A stretch of DNA of 64,000 nucleotides, taken from positions 16,739,698-16,803,697 of the forward strand of contig NC_059485.1 of NCBI RefSeq assembly GCF_018139145.2, read 5' to 3'. Under the pieces are notes generated by a model, which did not search any database, had not been told where the DNA came from, and worked only from the letters and a program-made list of their open reading frames with translations. The stretch comes from Gymnogyps californianus. Lineage: Eukaryota; Chordata; Aves; Accipitriformes; Cathartidae. Position 1 is the first letter of the stretch. Every line of letters starts with the position of its first letter. This document shows positions 38,449 to 51,672 of the stretch, in pieces. Made by a program: the position numbers and the translations under genes.

Positions 38449-41400
38449 GTAAGTAGCACTATCTCCTTCCCCAGAGGTAAATATGCAAAATATGTGAGAT
38501 CTCTAGCGTAGAGTTGCTCTGCTTGCTCCAGTTTAACTCCCCCTTAGCGCTGTATTCATTTGGGGATGTTCTAAGACAGAAATTCACCCTGCTAAGAAAG
38601 GGCTTTGGTAGCCTTCTGCCAAACTCATCATCCAGGACTGCCCAAAACGCGTATTTTTTCTTAACCATTCAGTCAGTAGCCAGTTGTTTCTCCTGGATGA
38701 GAATGGAAGTGCTGGCTGGCATCTACCTGCAAGCAGGTTACGTGCCCTCATGTGAGCTGGAGGTGTTTGTGGAAGGTGTAGGAGGCCATTGGACTGGAGG
38801 CTGATGTAGCTCTCAGCCAAGGTCAGCTGGGGAGAAATGCAACTGTCCCGAGCGGTATTTCTGCACTGGGCAGCCAAAGGGAGCTGTAACCTGTTCTCAA
38901 GGACTCGGCAAAACCCGCCTGGGGATACGAGGCAGGAGAGCAAAGAAGGTGCAGGCGTAAGTATTTCATTTGTCTGATACTGTCTCCCCGGTTGCTCCAG
39001 GTAAGCAAAGAGCTTTTGGAAGATGAGCATAACTGCTAGGGATCTGCAGCACCATCTGCAGCTCTGCTTATTATTATTTTCTTTTTGTGAGAAGTTACAG
39101 GTGACATTTAATATCTAGCAGGGAATAAAGGTGCTTCTTTCCCCTTTGGACAGCTGGACTCCAGCACAACTCAAACACGGAGAAAAATAGCCTCCATCTG
39201 CTTTTTCCAGAAGTGCCTTCAAACTTGACGCAGCTGTTCTCATCCTGCCTGCTCAAAGCAGCACAATACCAGCAGAAATACACCCTTGTTTTAATCTGAT
39301 TTAAGAAAAAAAAAAAAACCAAACCACCACTCTTTGTTTTGCCTTTTAAATTAGATTATTTTCCTTAGATTTAAGAGGGTCTCCTGTGCTTTGATCACTG
39401 GGTTGACAATAAAAGCCCTGGCTGCGGACGCTCACTAGCCATCCTTGCTCAGTCACCTCTCTTTTCACACAGTTGCTTTCACAGTGTGGTCGCTGTTGAA
39501 AAGGCTGGCTGGGTGCCTTTTTATTTCACTTGATGCCGTTTTTACTGTAAGCATGGCTTTGTTAGAGTTGAAGTTTGAAAGCTTGGCCTTTATTTTTTGT
39601 TGTTGTTGTTGCTGTTCCCCAACAGTGGGAACTACTGAGTGAATATTCTCCGACTTCAAAGCTTGTCAGTGGCTTTACCTTTTGGATAAAAATAATAGTG
39701 GCTTTCTGTTGATCGTGTGCACTGGCAATGCCTCGATGAACTGCAGGTTATAAACTCAGAGTATGGAGCATTAAATATGTATAGTGAGCTCTGCTTTAAC
39801 GAACTTCCATCTGCCAAACATTTCTTTTGTTGAACTGAATAAGTGTCATTCCAGCAGCAGTTCCTTGCAGGCTAATTAGTTTTACTTAGCATTAAATTCT
39901 ATCGACCTTTTTGGAAACCAGTTAAAAAGGGGGGGGGGGGAAACAAGGTTTAAATTGGCCACCTGCTGCTTATAAATTTTTATATTATCCTACTTATCTA
40001 CATGGTCTTTTAGAATTACATATTCACACAGGCGCTTCACAAGGATTTTTCTGTGAAACATCCGCTGTTCCCATTAGGTTCTGCGCTGTAATTTTAAGTC
40101 CCAGGGAAAAAGGCATCTTGATGCATATTTATATGGGAGCAGAGGACTGAGAAGTCGAGTTAGTTCTAGTCTTTCTCCAGGGAATAAAAGTTTAGTTCAG
40201 ACACTCTGGCACCTCCTGCCAGCCAATTACTGACACAGAATTGGCATCGACTTCAGAGAGGCACTGCTCTGCCCTCGCTTATCAATCAGCCAAGAAAGGA
40301 GAAGGTAATTAGACAATATGTTTTGACAACACCAGTGTGAAATGTTATAAAGTTAGTCTTTTAAAATCACCTCTAACTGCACGCTTATTGAGTTAAATGT
40401 CCCCAATTAGCAAGGAGCCATGCAAATGTTTCTTCAAGTGTTGCTTTCCAAAGCCAATGGTTAGGCTATCTCGCAGCCTGTAGCTAAAGCAGTCTCCATC
40501 AGCCGCCTGGACCTGGTGGTTAACATGCTTTTAAACGTGTAGCAGTGACTAAATTGCAACCTTTGAGTGAAGGTCTTTATGGACTCATATCTAACCAGTG
40601 TAGCCAGAGTCCATACTGATAGTGCTTGCAGAATGCATGGCATGTTTTCCTAGTGATAGTAGAGAACCTCCTACTTCCGAAAAGTCATTTCAGAAGTCCT
40701 TTAGAGACCTTACCGTTCCCTTACAAATGAGTTATGGGGCTATTAAGCAAAATTCTGAAAGAACTTGTATTGCTTTTAATAGCAGCACTTGTAGTTAGGT
40801 CCAGAAGCTATAAAAAGTAGTGATTATATGCTCATAGGAGATTGCCCACTAGTTTCAACAGCCGTGCTGCCTCTAAATAATGAAGGCACGTGCTGGTTAT
40901 GTAGGATGCCCTGCTATGCAGCAGGAGATCTTGATGCGTGGATGGCTGTGTTCTGCATCTTCCACACTTACAGACTCACCAATGCTCTAAGTTCGGAAAA
41001 GTTGTGTTTTGTGAAATGACGTTCTGCCCAGGAATGCAGTGGGTGAAGGTCTCTAGCAAGCAACGAGACCTTTGTTTTGTGCCTCTGGCAGGAACCCATT
41101 ACATGGCGAGTGAGTGTTGCTTTTCATGTGGTTTTCCATCTCGCTCTTGGATTCGAGCAGAGTCTTGGAACACCAAGGAAGGAAAGAGCAAGCAAGTTCC
41201 CAAAGGAAGGGTCAAAGCCCAGAGAATGCAGGGCCGTACCCATGCTATTGCACTGTATTTACCCCGGCTCTGGCGTTCATCCATTCCCGGGAGGGGATGG
41301 GAGATGCTCCTTTTTCCCAGCAAATGCAGAAAAATCCAACCTCAAGCATTTAGACTTGAGATTCCATTTTTTGTTTGTTTGTTTAACTGCATAAAGAAAC

Positions 41401-44400
41401 CATTTTGTGATGTTCTTGCTGTAGCTTGATCATCGGGTTGGAGCTCTCCTGTCCTGCCCCACAATCAAGGAAGCTGCAAGGTGGCTTCCGTAGTGTTCGT
41501 GAGTGGAACAGAAGATTTTGAGTGACCACTCTGCTGTGCTGTACAAATGAGGACTGTACAGGAGGAGCCCTGGTCTCGTGCTGCCTGGATAACTACAGCT
41601 AAATGAGCTCCTGCGAGCTGGGAACCTGCTCAGAATTCCCATCAGCCATTTTATGCCTTTTTCCTCAAACTCCTTGCAGCAGCGGGATTCCTTGCTAATC
41701 CCTGAATGCTGCTAAAGTGGATGCTGAAATCCAGCTATCCATGAGCTCTGCCATAAGTGTTTCTGGTATGGAAACACCATTTATCCTTTAAAAACATATG
41801 TCACAGAGGAATGCATTAATCTGGGAAATGTGGAGGTTCGGAAGTTTTTTTTCTCTTGGCTTCTCTAGCCTGCCATCTTCCTTTCCTTTCCAAGACTGAC
41901 TTGTGATCTAACATCGGCCACTCAGGCATCATGGAGGCATCAAACCTCCTGTAGAAGAGGGAGATTTACCAACACAGAATTCTTTGGCCCAGTTGGATCT
42001 GTCAGAAATGGTTCAGCCCAACCCGTGGATCCCTGGGGCTGGTTAGAGACCTCTACGCAATGATAACGTTGGAAAACTTCCTGTTTCATCTCAGAGCAGT
42101 TGAGGTTTATTCTTCCCAAGGGGAACCTGCAAACCGCAGTGAGATTCTTCCATTTCAGCCTTCTCACGTATAGATCTTAGTAAAACCACACATTTAGGAT
42201 GCCGGTGTGTTCTGGTGTGCAACTTGGTCCTCAAACCTCAGTTTCTCAGGGAAGGTGAAATCCATCAAAACCCAAGACCTGCATCTGCCTCATGGAGCAA
42301 AATCCATGCAACTCCCACTCCATCAGCTCCAAGAAAAGAAGGAGAAAATGTGATAGCAGGTGCTAAGTGGAACTACTGGAGAGCTTGTGTATCTCGTGTA
42401 TTCTTAGCAGGCTGCTTCTTCCCAAAGGTACCAGAGCTTGAGACACTTCACATGTCAAGGACAATGTTCTGATGATAGGTACCCCAAGAAATCCTTCCTT
42501 ACAGCTGTCACTAGGAAAGATTGCTCTGTCCAGACCAGTTCAGGCAATTTCTTTCTTGCCAACCCATCTGGCATTCAGCCTCCTATCTGTTGTCCTCTGC
42601 AACCTCCCCAACTCAGCGTGGTTTGGTTCTGGATAGACCCATCTGAACTGGTGGCATTAAATAAAAGTAGATAGATAATTAAATAAAACATTAGATAAAA
42701 CAGGTGTAGATAACACAGTTCTTAAAAATGAAGCGCTTCCTTTCTGAATTATTGACCCAGAATGTCCAGAGACCTCATTCTGGTCCAGACTGGAGGGCTG
42801 GATCCTCCAAACCAACCGGCTCTCGGAGAGTGCTACACCCTTTACTTGGAACAAAAGCATTCGGAGCCCTTCTGATTTCAGAACAATAAACAGCTTATTT
42901 ACAGCTCCCTTGGCAGGGCTCTGTGTGCCCACGGGAAGCCGGGGGCAGGTTCAAAATCCTGAAGCCCTGAAGGATCCTCCTCTGGGCACAGGCTCAGCCT
43001 GGCTGGTTTTTGATGGAGCATGTCTCCCTTCCGAAGTTAGGCCAGTCATTTGATAGAAGTTTCAAACACTTTGTTGTCTTAAGCCGTTTGAACCAGGTCA
43101 GTGCAGTCCATGTTTGCTGTCCAGGGAGACAGAGAGAGCCCCCAGCAGTTATCTATATTGTTTCAGCATGGGGAATTTGCATTCATTATTCTGCAATGTT
43201 ATTAGTTTTGGGGAAGTCTGTGTAGCTCATCCTTTGAGCTAGGAATAAAGTCAGACCCATGGCAATGTTCAGAGCATCATCCTGCTTGCCAGCTTTCTGT
43301 GAGTCACCATTACGGGTACTCACCAGGACAATGTAGGGCGCATGCAACCGGTATTCGTGGGGTGAAGTGAGGTTTATTTCAGTTGCATTGAACCTGGATG
43401 GTCAGGGAGACCTTTGCAGAGATGGCTTCGCAGAGGGGACTGCGTCTTGCACCCTCGAACAGGATGCTGAGGACCTTTGCAAGCTGTTGTGCTGAGTGGA
43501 AGGCTCCAAGGACAGGGCAGTAGGTTTTGCAGATGCAGTGGTTTATCAAAGAGAGAGGAAAACAAGTTCATCCTAAAGATTCTTGGGTTCGATTATTTTC
43601 ATTTCTGTAGTTGAGCTTCAGTCACCTCCAGACTTTGAGAGACTGTGGATAAACATGCTGATTTATTAGTTGTAAAAGACCAAAATCATCTTATCTCGAG
43701 TTCCCTGGATACAGCAATGACCCTGAATGTCTTCAGATCCCATCAAGAGACGGAGCTGTGGTCCTTAAGCATTGCTGGGCCTGGGGGGAACCACCTTACT
43801 GTAACAGGACTCGAACACGCAGGTTAGCAAGCTTCAGCCTTGGCACCCGCTGCTGCTGGGGGCTCAGGAGAGACTTTGGTTTGGAATGCTGCATTGCATC
43901 AAAGGCTATGAAAATAAAGGGAAATTCTTTCCCAGTTCTGCTTTTCTATGGAAGCCGCTGCAGTGGCTGCAATGGGGAGACCTGAGACTGTAACTGCTGA
44001 GCGCCGAGCTGCCTCTCATTAGGCTCATTAAGTTTGTAACGGAGCAGGGCTTGGTGCTGCCATCGTATAAACAACCGCAGGGAGACTTGGCATGTCTGAG
44101 GTGGCAGGAGGGAGTGAACGCATCACCCGACGGGTTGTGACTTGTCAGGCGAGAGAGAGATTTCCCTCCTTGGGAATCGCTGGTGCTGCCTCACGAGATG
44201 GATGGTGGTGGTCATGGGTTTGGGATTTCTGATGAAAGCAGACTCCCTTAGCCAGCAGTACTCCCCTGGGCTATGCAGGAGGAATGGGGAAACATCACTT
44301 GGATCCTAGAAGCTCCTCAGGGAGTAACAGAGGAGGGACCAGCTCTGCCACATCTTCCCCCATGATGGAGCATGTCTGGGCCCCATTTCTGGACAGCACA

Positions 44401-46279
44401 TGGTCCAGACCCTGGGACGAAGCATGCCACTTTGGCCCTTGTGCCAATATTTCAAGGCTAAATGTAATTTTTGTTGATGAAAATCTTTCTCTACAGTGTT
44501 TCTTTCTAATACAGGCCATTGATTTGCAGGGCTGGAGGTCCTGGTGGCAGCAAAGATTTTGTCATCCCAGGGTGGGAGCCAGCTGGTAGCTCGCACGTGT
44601 TATGCCCTCTCCAGCGGCTGCATCCCTGGATGAAGGGGATGGTTGGTTGGGGCTGTTCCCAGCCCGGATGGGTCAGTCCTGCCTGGGACACCTTCAGGTG
44701 GAGCTGTCGGTCTTTCTGCTTGTCATGGAAAGTGAGTGCTAGAGCAGGCAGTCCTTTTGCCTGCCAAGCCGCATCGTGTCCGCAGACGTCCCCAGGGACG
44801 CTGCAGCCCAGCACCATCCGGCGTGGAAGAGAAGGCGACAGCAGTGAGCACTGGAATTGAGATTTGCTGGCAGGGTTGGCTGGGTCTTGCTCTTGGTGAA
44901 CAAAACAAGAGGTGCTTTAACTGAGACCTCTGCAACCCAACTTGGGTGTCATAAAAGATGTCTGCAGCTTCTTGGTGCCATCACTAGGATACTTACTGCC
45001 TCTATTTTTCTTCCCCTGCCTTCCACTCAGCAGCTGGCAGAGAGAGAAAAACCAATATGATTTGCATACTTTTGTCAGGTTTTGAGGCAAAGCATTATTT
45101 TAGTCTTCTGCATTGATCTTTTGGCTGGTCTGGAATAAATTTGGGTGGTCTCTCATCTTCCTTGAAAGATTTCAAGCTCGATGTCTGCTTCTCGTGCTGC
45201 ATTTGTTCCTTTGCTATGAATTATCTCATGTCTTCACACTTAATTTTATCTCTGGTACTATAGAGTGTGTATTTCTCTCATGTTGGTATTGAAATATTTG
45301 AATGCAGGTTTTTATACTGTTGAATTTCCCACATATTTTTCCTCCAAATTAAATTTTTATCTCTGCTGTGTCATTTTATTTTTTCTACTATTTTAACAAA
45401 CTAATGCAGAAGGGATAAAAATAAGGGGAAAAATACAGCGGCTGTCAGCTTCATACTTCACTACACAAACTTCTTATCCCAGAGTTCAGGAATTTAGGGA
45501 CAAGGTAACTCAGCACAAGAAACCAAGAATGCCCTTGGACTCCCATAAATACTCATTTGTTCACCCAGAGCAAACGGAAAAGTGGTATCTCTGCGCTTGT
45601 AAGGTTGCTGTATTGATAAAGCAAGCAGGGGATCATTGCACGGCTCTGAAGAGATGAGATGCAATCCTGCAGGATCCTCTAGTAAGAGAGGATGCTTTGT
45701 GGGAACTGTGGCTGGCTTGTAGCAGAAGATGGAGGGAAGTAAGAGGTCTTGGAGGTGACAGGATGTCCACCGCTTTCTGCGGCTCTGGGCTAGATTTGCA
45801 GAGATTGACTGGCATACGCCGATCCACCTGGGATAAGCTGAATACATGTGCCTAAGAGTCCTCCTTTCTATCCAAGTGAAAAGATTGCTACTGTAAGCAT
45901 GATTTTTGAGAGGTTTGTCTGTATGTCCTTTTCCCACCCTTTGAGACCAGGATATTCCTGCTGACCATGTGTACAGCGGGAGGAAAGCAAGCACATCATC
46001 CCAAAGCAGAGTTTGGTGCCGAAAGAGCTTGTTGAATTGTGGCTCCAGAAAGCCTTTCCCTTGTGTGGGGTGGTGTTCGGAGCTGGTGCCAGCTGGGGAG
46101 CTCGTGGTGGTGGCTCAGCTTCCAGCCCACCGGTCCTAGGCTGCACGTCTGCATCTGCCAGCCTGTCCTCCCTCAACTCCCCACCAGAATGACTGGCATT
46201 TCCAGTTGTCGAAGCCTCCAAAATAAACGTGTGATTTTTCATGCATCTTTTGCTAACCCCTGGTGTGTTTTTCCTCCAG
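38449..46279 (+). other. AXIN1: AXIN1 intron between the 97- and 138-nt exons
   Basis: A 7.83-kb intron. It includes a G12 run at 39929-39940, a candidate conserved non-coding stretch at 39840-40440, and an AT-rich patch around 42657-42710 with ATAGATAATTAAATAAAA. The 166-codon minus-strand open frame at 45494-45994 has no recognisable domain. The acceptor is GTGTTTTTCCTCCAG. Confidence 0.85.
39840..40440. promoter_or_regulatory. Candidate conserved non-coding element with octamer and homeodomain motifs
   Basis: A repeat-free, AT-rich block with GCTAATTAG, CCATTAGG, GCCAATTACTG, TATCAATCAG (PBX-like), GGTAATTAGA, CCAATTAGC and a perfect octamer ATGCAAAT (40420-40427). An unbroken G12 run interrupts it at 39929. 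Interpretation as an enhancer is inference only. Confidence 0.3.
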
Positions 46280-46417
46280 CGTACATACCGAATGCCAAAG
46301 GATATCCACGTTGAACCAGAGAAGTTTGCTGCAGAACTGATCAATCGTTTGGAGGAAGTACAAAAGGAACGTGAAGCGGAGGAGAAATTAGAGGAGCGCC
46401 TTAAACGCGTTCGAGCG
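46280..46417 (+). CDS. AXIN1: AXIN1 coding exon with GSK3-binding helix (human exon 5 equivalent)
   Basis: This 138-nt, phase-0 exon encodes 46 residues from [20 protein letters not shown] to EERLKRVRA. The segment [17 protein letters not shown] is the amphipathic helix that packs on the C-lobe of GSK3-beta in vertebrate axins, followed by a charged coiled-coil-like run ([15 protein letters not shown]). Through it axin brings GSK3 next to beta-catenin, which greatly raises phosphorylation. Length equals the human exon. The acceptor is TTTTTCCTCCAG. The donor is GCG|GTTAGT, with T instead of A/G at +3, the weakest donor in this window. The frame stays open past it to a stop at 46652. Confidence 0.97.
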
Positions 46418-47650
46418 GTTAGTAACCTCCTTGCCCTCCTCTACCAGCCTGGGAGTCTGTCTGCCTACTGTACACCACAGGGAGCTTTCAGCTGCTGTGG
46501 AAGCAACCGGGGTGACCACTTCCCTGCTCCAACAGCCATGGTCATCACTTGCACGGGGGCTCCTGGAGGCTCCTGTTCCCCCAGGAGCTTCCACGGTGCT
46601 GTTCCCCGGTCCATGCAGGGCTTTGTGAGCTCCAGCACTCCCTTCCTGCTGTAAGATACTAGCTGTGTGCTATCAGGCCATTTCTACCACAACCAAAAGG
46701 GTTCTGCCCATCAGTGCCTAGGCACATCCCTAGAAAATTTGGAACGGATCAGGTGTAGCATCCAGAAACCCGCTTCTGGACAGAGAAATGCACTGACTCC
46801 ACATGGGTGGCTGGGGAAACCGAGCCCATGGCACTGCCTGCTGTGTGCCGTGGTACCTCTGGGGCCCTTCAGAGGTTGAGGACGTGGTAGATGAACCAAG
46901 GGAAGCGTGCAAGGCCTTTAGCTCCACAACAAGCTCCAAAAGGGAGAGAATGAGGTATTGGTCCTCTAGTATTACCTGTGTGAGACGCCCTGTGCAGCAG
47001 TATTCACACCACATCTTTTCTTCTGAGATACTGCATCTCATGGGTACCTGTACATCTTGTGCTGGGGATACAGGAGAGTTTTCAGAGGACACCACAGTGT
47101 TACTGAACATCACCAATGTCAGTATGACTACAGCCCTGTGTGAAGAAACTGTGGGTCTCTGCAGTTCATAGCTGCCGTGGCCCTGAGGCGAAGGCTCTGT
47201 GCTTGGTAACCCACAGCTCTCCCTTACAGCAGAGGTGTTGGTGCCTGTCTCGGCTAGCTCTGTGCTTTCAGAGAAGCTGAGCCTCTGGGGCTCCAGGGCA
47301 GACCCTGCAGCCCCATTAGAGTATTTTTAAATGTTCATCTAGTAGCTCTTTAAAAAGAAAAGAGCTGTAGGTTGTAGTATTCGCTTTAAATAACATCTGC
47401 ATTTCAAATGCAGAGAAGTGGGGAAAGCAGAAGGATCTGTAAGGTTCCTCCAGCTCCAAGCGTTGTCCAGCAAACTCCCTGCGCTTCTGCATCCCAGCAC
47501 CCAGCCAGAAAAGGCCAGCAAGGTGCTATTGTGTGATTAAATTCCTGTGCTTCCAGAATTGCTCTATTTTCCTGTCTGGTACCTGTTGCTTTCTAGACAA
47601 AGCCAATGTAACCAGCAGCATTTTCTGCTAAGACAGTCCTAGAGCACTCT

Positions 47651-47689
47651 TCCTCCTCCTCCTCCTCCTCCTCCTCCTCCTCCTCCTCC
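47651..47689. repeat. (TCC)13 microsatellite
   Basis: Thirteen perfect TCC triplets form a homopurine/homopyrimidine tract able to adopt triplex DNA in principle. It lies in the intron about 1.2 kb after the GSK3-binding exon. It is likely polymorphic in length. Confidence 0.95.
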
Positions 47690-48472
47690 CGTGGCTCCGT
47701 TGCAGCCCCCACTGTAGCAGACTATGTTATCCCAGCCCTCTGCCTCCTTGAAGAAGCTGCCAGTAGCAATACCATAAAATCAGCAAATACCTATGTGCCA
47801 GAGAATAAATTTAAGTCTGTTTAAACACATTTTTGTGTGACTTAATCTATTTTTAAGCCCAGGACTCCCACTAATGCTATATATTAAACCTCTTTGCTGT
47901 CTCCAGAATGTGTTTCATTGACTGGCTGGCATCTGGCATTAGCCATTCAGGAAAAACTCAGAGTAAGCAATTGTAGCTTTTTTAGGTCAGCACTTAAGGT
48001 GCAGGAGCTGCTGGTATCAGCAAGAGGAGAGCTTGAATCCTGATAGATCACAGGGCTTTTTTCTATGACCTGAACACCAGGACTACAGGGTAACCTCTTA
48101 CCGAGTCTTCATGGCTCACTGAACAGCAGCACAGGGAAAACCATGAGCGTTAGTCACACTAGGCAGTTATCAGCTTAGCAGAGAAGCTGGAAATATTTTG
48201 CAAAAGCTAGGAAAAAACAATTTTTCTTCCCCATGCTGAGCTGCCTGCAGGTTCCCTTTCAAAGCCACATCATGCAGTAACATCGAGAAGAGGCATCTGA
48301 TTTAAAGCCAAATGCCTTTTACTGAAAAGACTGTAAGATTTCTGTATTTCAAAAAAAATGAAACTCTGAATTCATTAATTATTCTGAGCAACATGGGAGA
48401 GGACTAGAGGATACGTGCATTCCCTTATTACTTTTTGAGCCACTTCAGCCTCACGTCCGTGCATGGAAGCTG

Positions 48473-48512
48473 CAGTATCGTATCATACAGATCAGTGTCG
48501 TATCATGCAGAT
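48473..48512. repeat. 20-bp tandem duplication, two copies
   Basis: CAGTATCGTATCATACAGAT is followed directly by CAGTGTCGTATCATGCAGAT, with two differences in 20. The next bases continue with CACT. Intronic, with no evident role. Confidence 0.85.
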
Positions 48513-51399
48513 CACTCTGTCTTTGTCTGAACTGAGCGAATTGAAAATAAGCCAGGAGAAGCAAAACCAGTGCTGAGATTCTCACTATTTGAATATAAAA
48601 CACTGCCTAACTAGAGGGGGAAATCATTTGCATGATGATCGAAAAAGCACTCATGATTAGGTGAGCTATTTTGCCCTACCCACCAGTAGCAGCCTGATGG
48701 GCGGGACTGGGAGAAGGCAGAGGAGGAGGTTTGCAGCAAGGTATCGCTTGCCTGTAGCTCATCAGTGCAGATCTCAGCCTCCTAATTCAAAGGGAAGGGC
48801 ACCCCCGACCTTGCTGGAGAGCAAAAATAGCTCAGCAGACAGTCAGCAAAGTTGAAGCCTGCATCTCTCTAACTGCTGCTGCCTTTGGGAGTGGATGGAA
48901 GAGTTTCTGACAATATTATGTCAACAAAGCACCATCTAGTGGTTATGGCACCCGGGGCTTCCCCGCCTGCCGAGAGGCTGCACGCGCCGCCAAGCTTTGC
49001 CCAGCTCACTGCGGCGAGATGCCGAAACACGGCTCCGGAGCCCATGCCACCCCTGGTCCAGGAAAGCTGAGCTCGTGGAGAAGGCTGCTTCCCAGACCTG
49101 CGGGTTTCTTTGGTGTAAAACGCTGCAGTTATTGCCTCTTGCCTGTGCCTCCTTGGTCGTGTGGTCGTCTTGTCTTCCCTTTCTTCTGCCTGTGCCAGCC
49201 GCGGGCAGGGCGAGGCTGCTCGGTGGGCAGAGGGGCTGCAGGTTAGGCAGCAAGCTTGTGCAGCTGGGTGCAGGCAGGTTTGGGTGGGTTGGAAGGCTGC
49301 TGCTGCATTGCCAGGCATAGACTGCAGTCGGGTAGCTCAGGCAAGGAGCACCTTGTAATGCACCGGTGCATGCAGCAGAGCCAAGGCTTGACTCTGCCGT
49401 ATCCAAAGTCCTGCATTGCAGTCCCAGCTTGGGCTGCCCTGACCTCGTGCCATATGTTGGTTTTTTTCACTGCAGACTAAGCACGGTGAAAAGGTTCAGC
49501 AGAATTGATATCTGGAGCCTTGACTCAAACCTTTGGCCTCTGCCCTGCTCAAGGAGAGAGGACACCTTGGGATAGGCACCCCAATTCCTTCGTTAGCTGC
49601 CATTTTCTCACTCTTGGGGCTTTCCTACCCAATGCGAGGCTGAGACCAGTGCTGGGGTGTAGGAAGCCAATTGCCCCAGGGCTTGCCTGCACACCACCCA
49701 CCCCAGTAGCGCTTGCTCCTGGCTGAGGACCTGTTTGGGGTCCAGATCTCCTGCTCAGTGGCACAGATGAGCTGAGCCAAGGCAAACCAAGAGCGAGCCA
49801 ATGCATCCCTCTCCTTCCCTTAGCCCGCCCTGATCTCAGTCTTGGAGCAAAGCAAAGTACCAGGTCCCAGTTATTGGCAAAATGGAGTTCCAGGCAGCCA
49901 GAGGATTTCCCAGACTCCAGGCACCCATTTGGCTGAACCACCCTGGGTTGTCAGTCCCATGCCACCCTGCTCCGGTGTGACAGCACAGCCGGAGCTCTGG
50001 GCTCTGAGCAGAAGGGGTGCGCTGCCATTCCTCAGGGATCTGCGCCAGGGTCAGATCTTGCCCTGCACATTAGTTGGTGTTTAAACCTAAGAGTTTTCCA
50101 GAAAGTAGGTACCAGCCCTAAAAGCCTCCCAAGTGCTGAGCGCATCATTGGGTTTTCATAAACTGCTAATAAATGCTTACCCCAGTGGTAGGGATTTAGT
50201 CAGCACATGCTTCATCTTTTCTTGTCCCTGAGCTAGGTGCCCAGGGACGGCGGTTGGCAGGCTCCAGCGTTGTGGCTGTAGATGAAAGGTGCCTCTGAAG
50301 TTCTTCAAAACAGTTTGTTAGAAAGTGGTGTGTGCCCTCCAGACGTGGGCATCGTGTCACACCCCCAGGCTTGCAGCGCCCACGCCTTTGGCACTTTCAA
50401 AGCCTGGTATTGTCCTCTGTTCAGGGTTGAAACCCCCAGGTGTGACACTGGGAGGAAGTCTATTATTTGCTTTCTTGCTCTGTGGTTGGCAGCTGAGACT
50501 TTGAAGCTGGTTAGCAAGTGATGGATGATGACATCTGACAGGCAAAGCTGATGGGAGTCAGTGTTTTCTAGCAGATGTATTTATCTGGCAGGGCAGAGAT
50601 ACCCTGTGCTGCAACTGATTTCTTTACTGTTGCCAAAGGAGGCAAACAGAGCAGGATTAAAGGACTCGCTGGAATCCTGCTTATGTAATTAAAAAAAAAC
50701 AGGAATCCTGACTTCCAATAAAGAAACTTCATAAATATCTGAGTTTATGTTGGAGTGTAAAGTAGTTTGTCAGCATCAAAACTGTGGCTGTCAGCATGGA
50801 GGAGTTTTATTCTTCCTGGCAAGGACTTAAGAGTCGCTAACAGCGTGTCCTAGACCGTTGTGAGCTACAAGAACAAGCAGTTAGTTCCAACCCCTTTCTT
50901 TATCTGCGTGAAGTGTTTCACTCCAGCCTTAGCATGCCCGGGAGAAATCAGTGTTTGATTTCCAAAACTATTCATGCTGCTGTTGACCTTCAGTTGCTCC
51001 CTCCTGTTACAAGCCTGCTGTTTGCTTTGCCTTGTGAACTAGTCATTCGGGTGAGAAACCCCCCTGGTCTCGCCTGACTCGAGAACTGTTTTGCTGCATA
51101 TCCTGTAGCTTTGGGCTTTATCTGATGAGTTTTGAAGCGGTGCCTTACCGAATGCTCATAGGAAGTCGCAGGTACGGTGCGGTAAGTTGTGTTTCCGCTG
51201 CTGGTTGTTACGGAAGCACCTTCAAGGGACTTAGGGAGCTTTTTAGTAAGGGTCTGCCTGCTCGTCTATCCGATTGAGTTGTTACACTTATCAGAAGAAG
51301 CTGCATCTGTAAATCCTGGTTGTGATGTGTGGGCTGCGTGTCAGAGGTTGCCTCAGTCTCTTTGGGAGACCCTTGCTAATGGTGGCTCCAAAGGCACGT

Positions 51400-51672
51400 A
51401 CAGAGACCTGAGCAGCTCTGCTTGGTGGCAGCAAGGTGACAGCCACAAGCTGGGACTGCACAGGATCAGGTTGAGCATTAGGAAGTTTTCCACAGGAGGC
51501 TGGTGTAGTCTGGGGCAGGTCTCCAGAGGGGCAGTGGATCTCCATCTTGAAGGTTTTCAAGATCTGGCTGGACAAAGCCAGGCCTGACCCCTTCAAGCGT
51601 TGGCAGCAGTCCTGCTGCGAGCGGGAGGTGGGACTAGGGACCCCTTCCACCACCCCACTGTCATTCTCTGAT
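51400..51672 (+). mobile_element. CR1 LINE 3'-end fragment abutting a splice acceptor
   Basis: Avian CR1 tail features appear in order: CAAGCTGGGACTGCACAGGA, GGTTGAGCATTAGGAAGTTT, CTGGGGCAGGTCTCCAGAGG, a GATCTCCATCTTGAAGGTTT segment, GATCTGGCTGGACAAAGCC, GGTGGGACTAGGGACC, CCTTCCACC and a decayed terminal CATTCTCTGATT. The left edge is approximate and may lie up to 100 bp further upstream. No coding sequence is kept. The element is in the sense direction and its end is only about 20 nt from the next AXIN1 exon. Confidence 0.8.

Noticed and set aside
43586..43595. GGTTCGATTA, a tRNA B-box-like motif
   Set aside because: No A box, anticodon arm or acceptor stem around it.
45494..45994. 166-codon minus-strand open frame
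   Set aside because: No family recognised and no codon-level features of a real gene; intronic and isolated.
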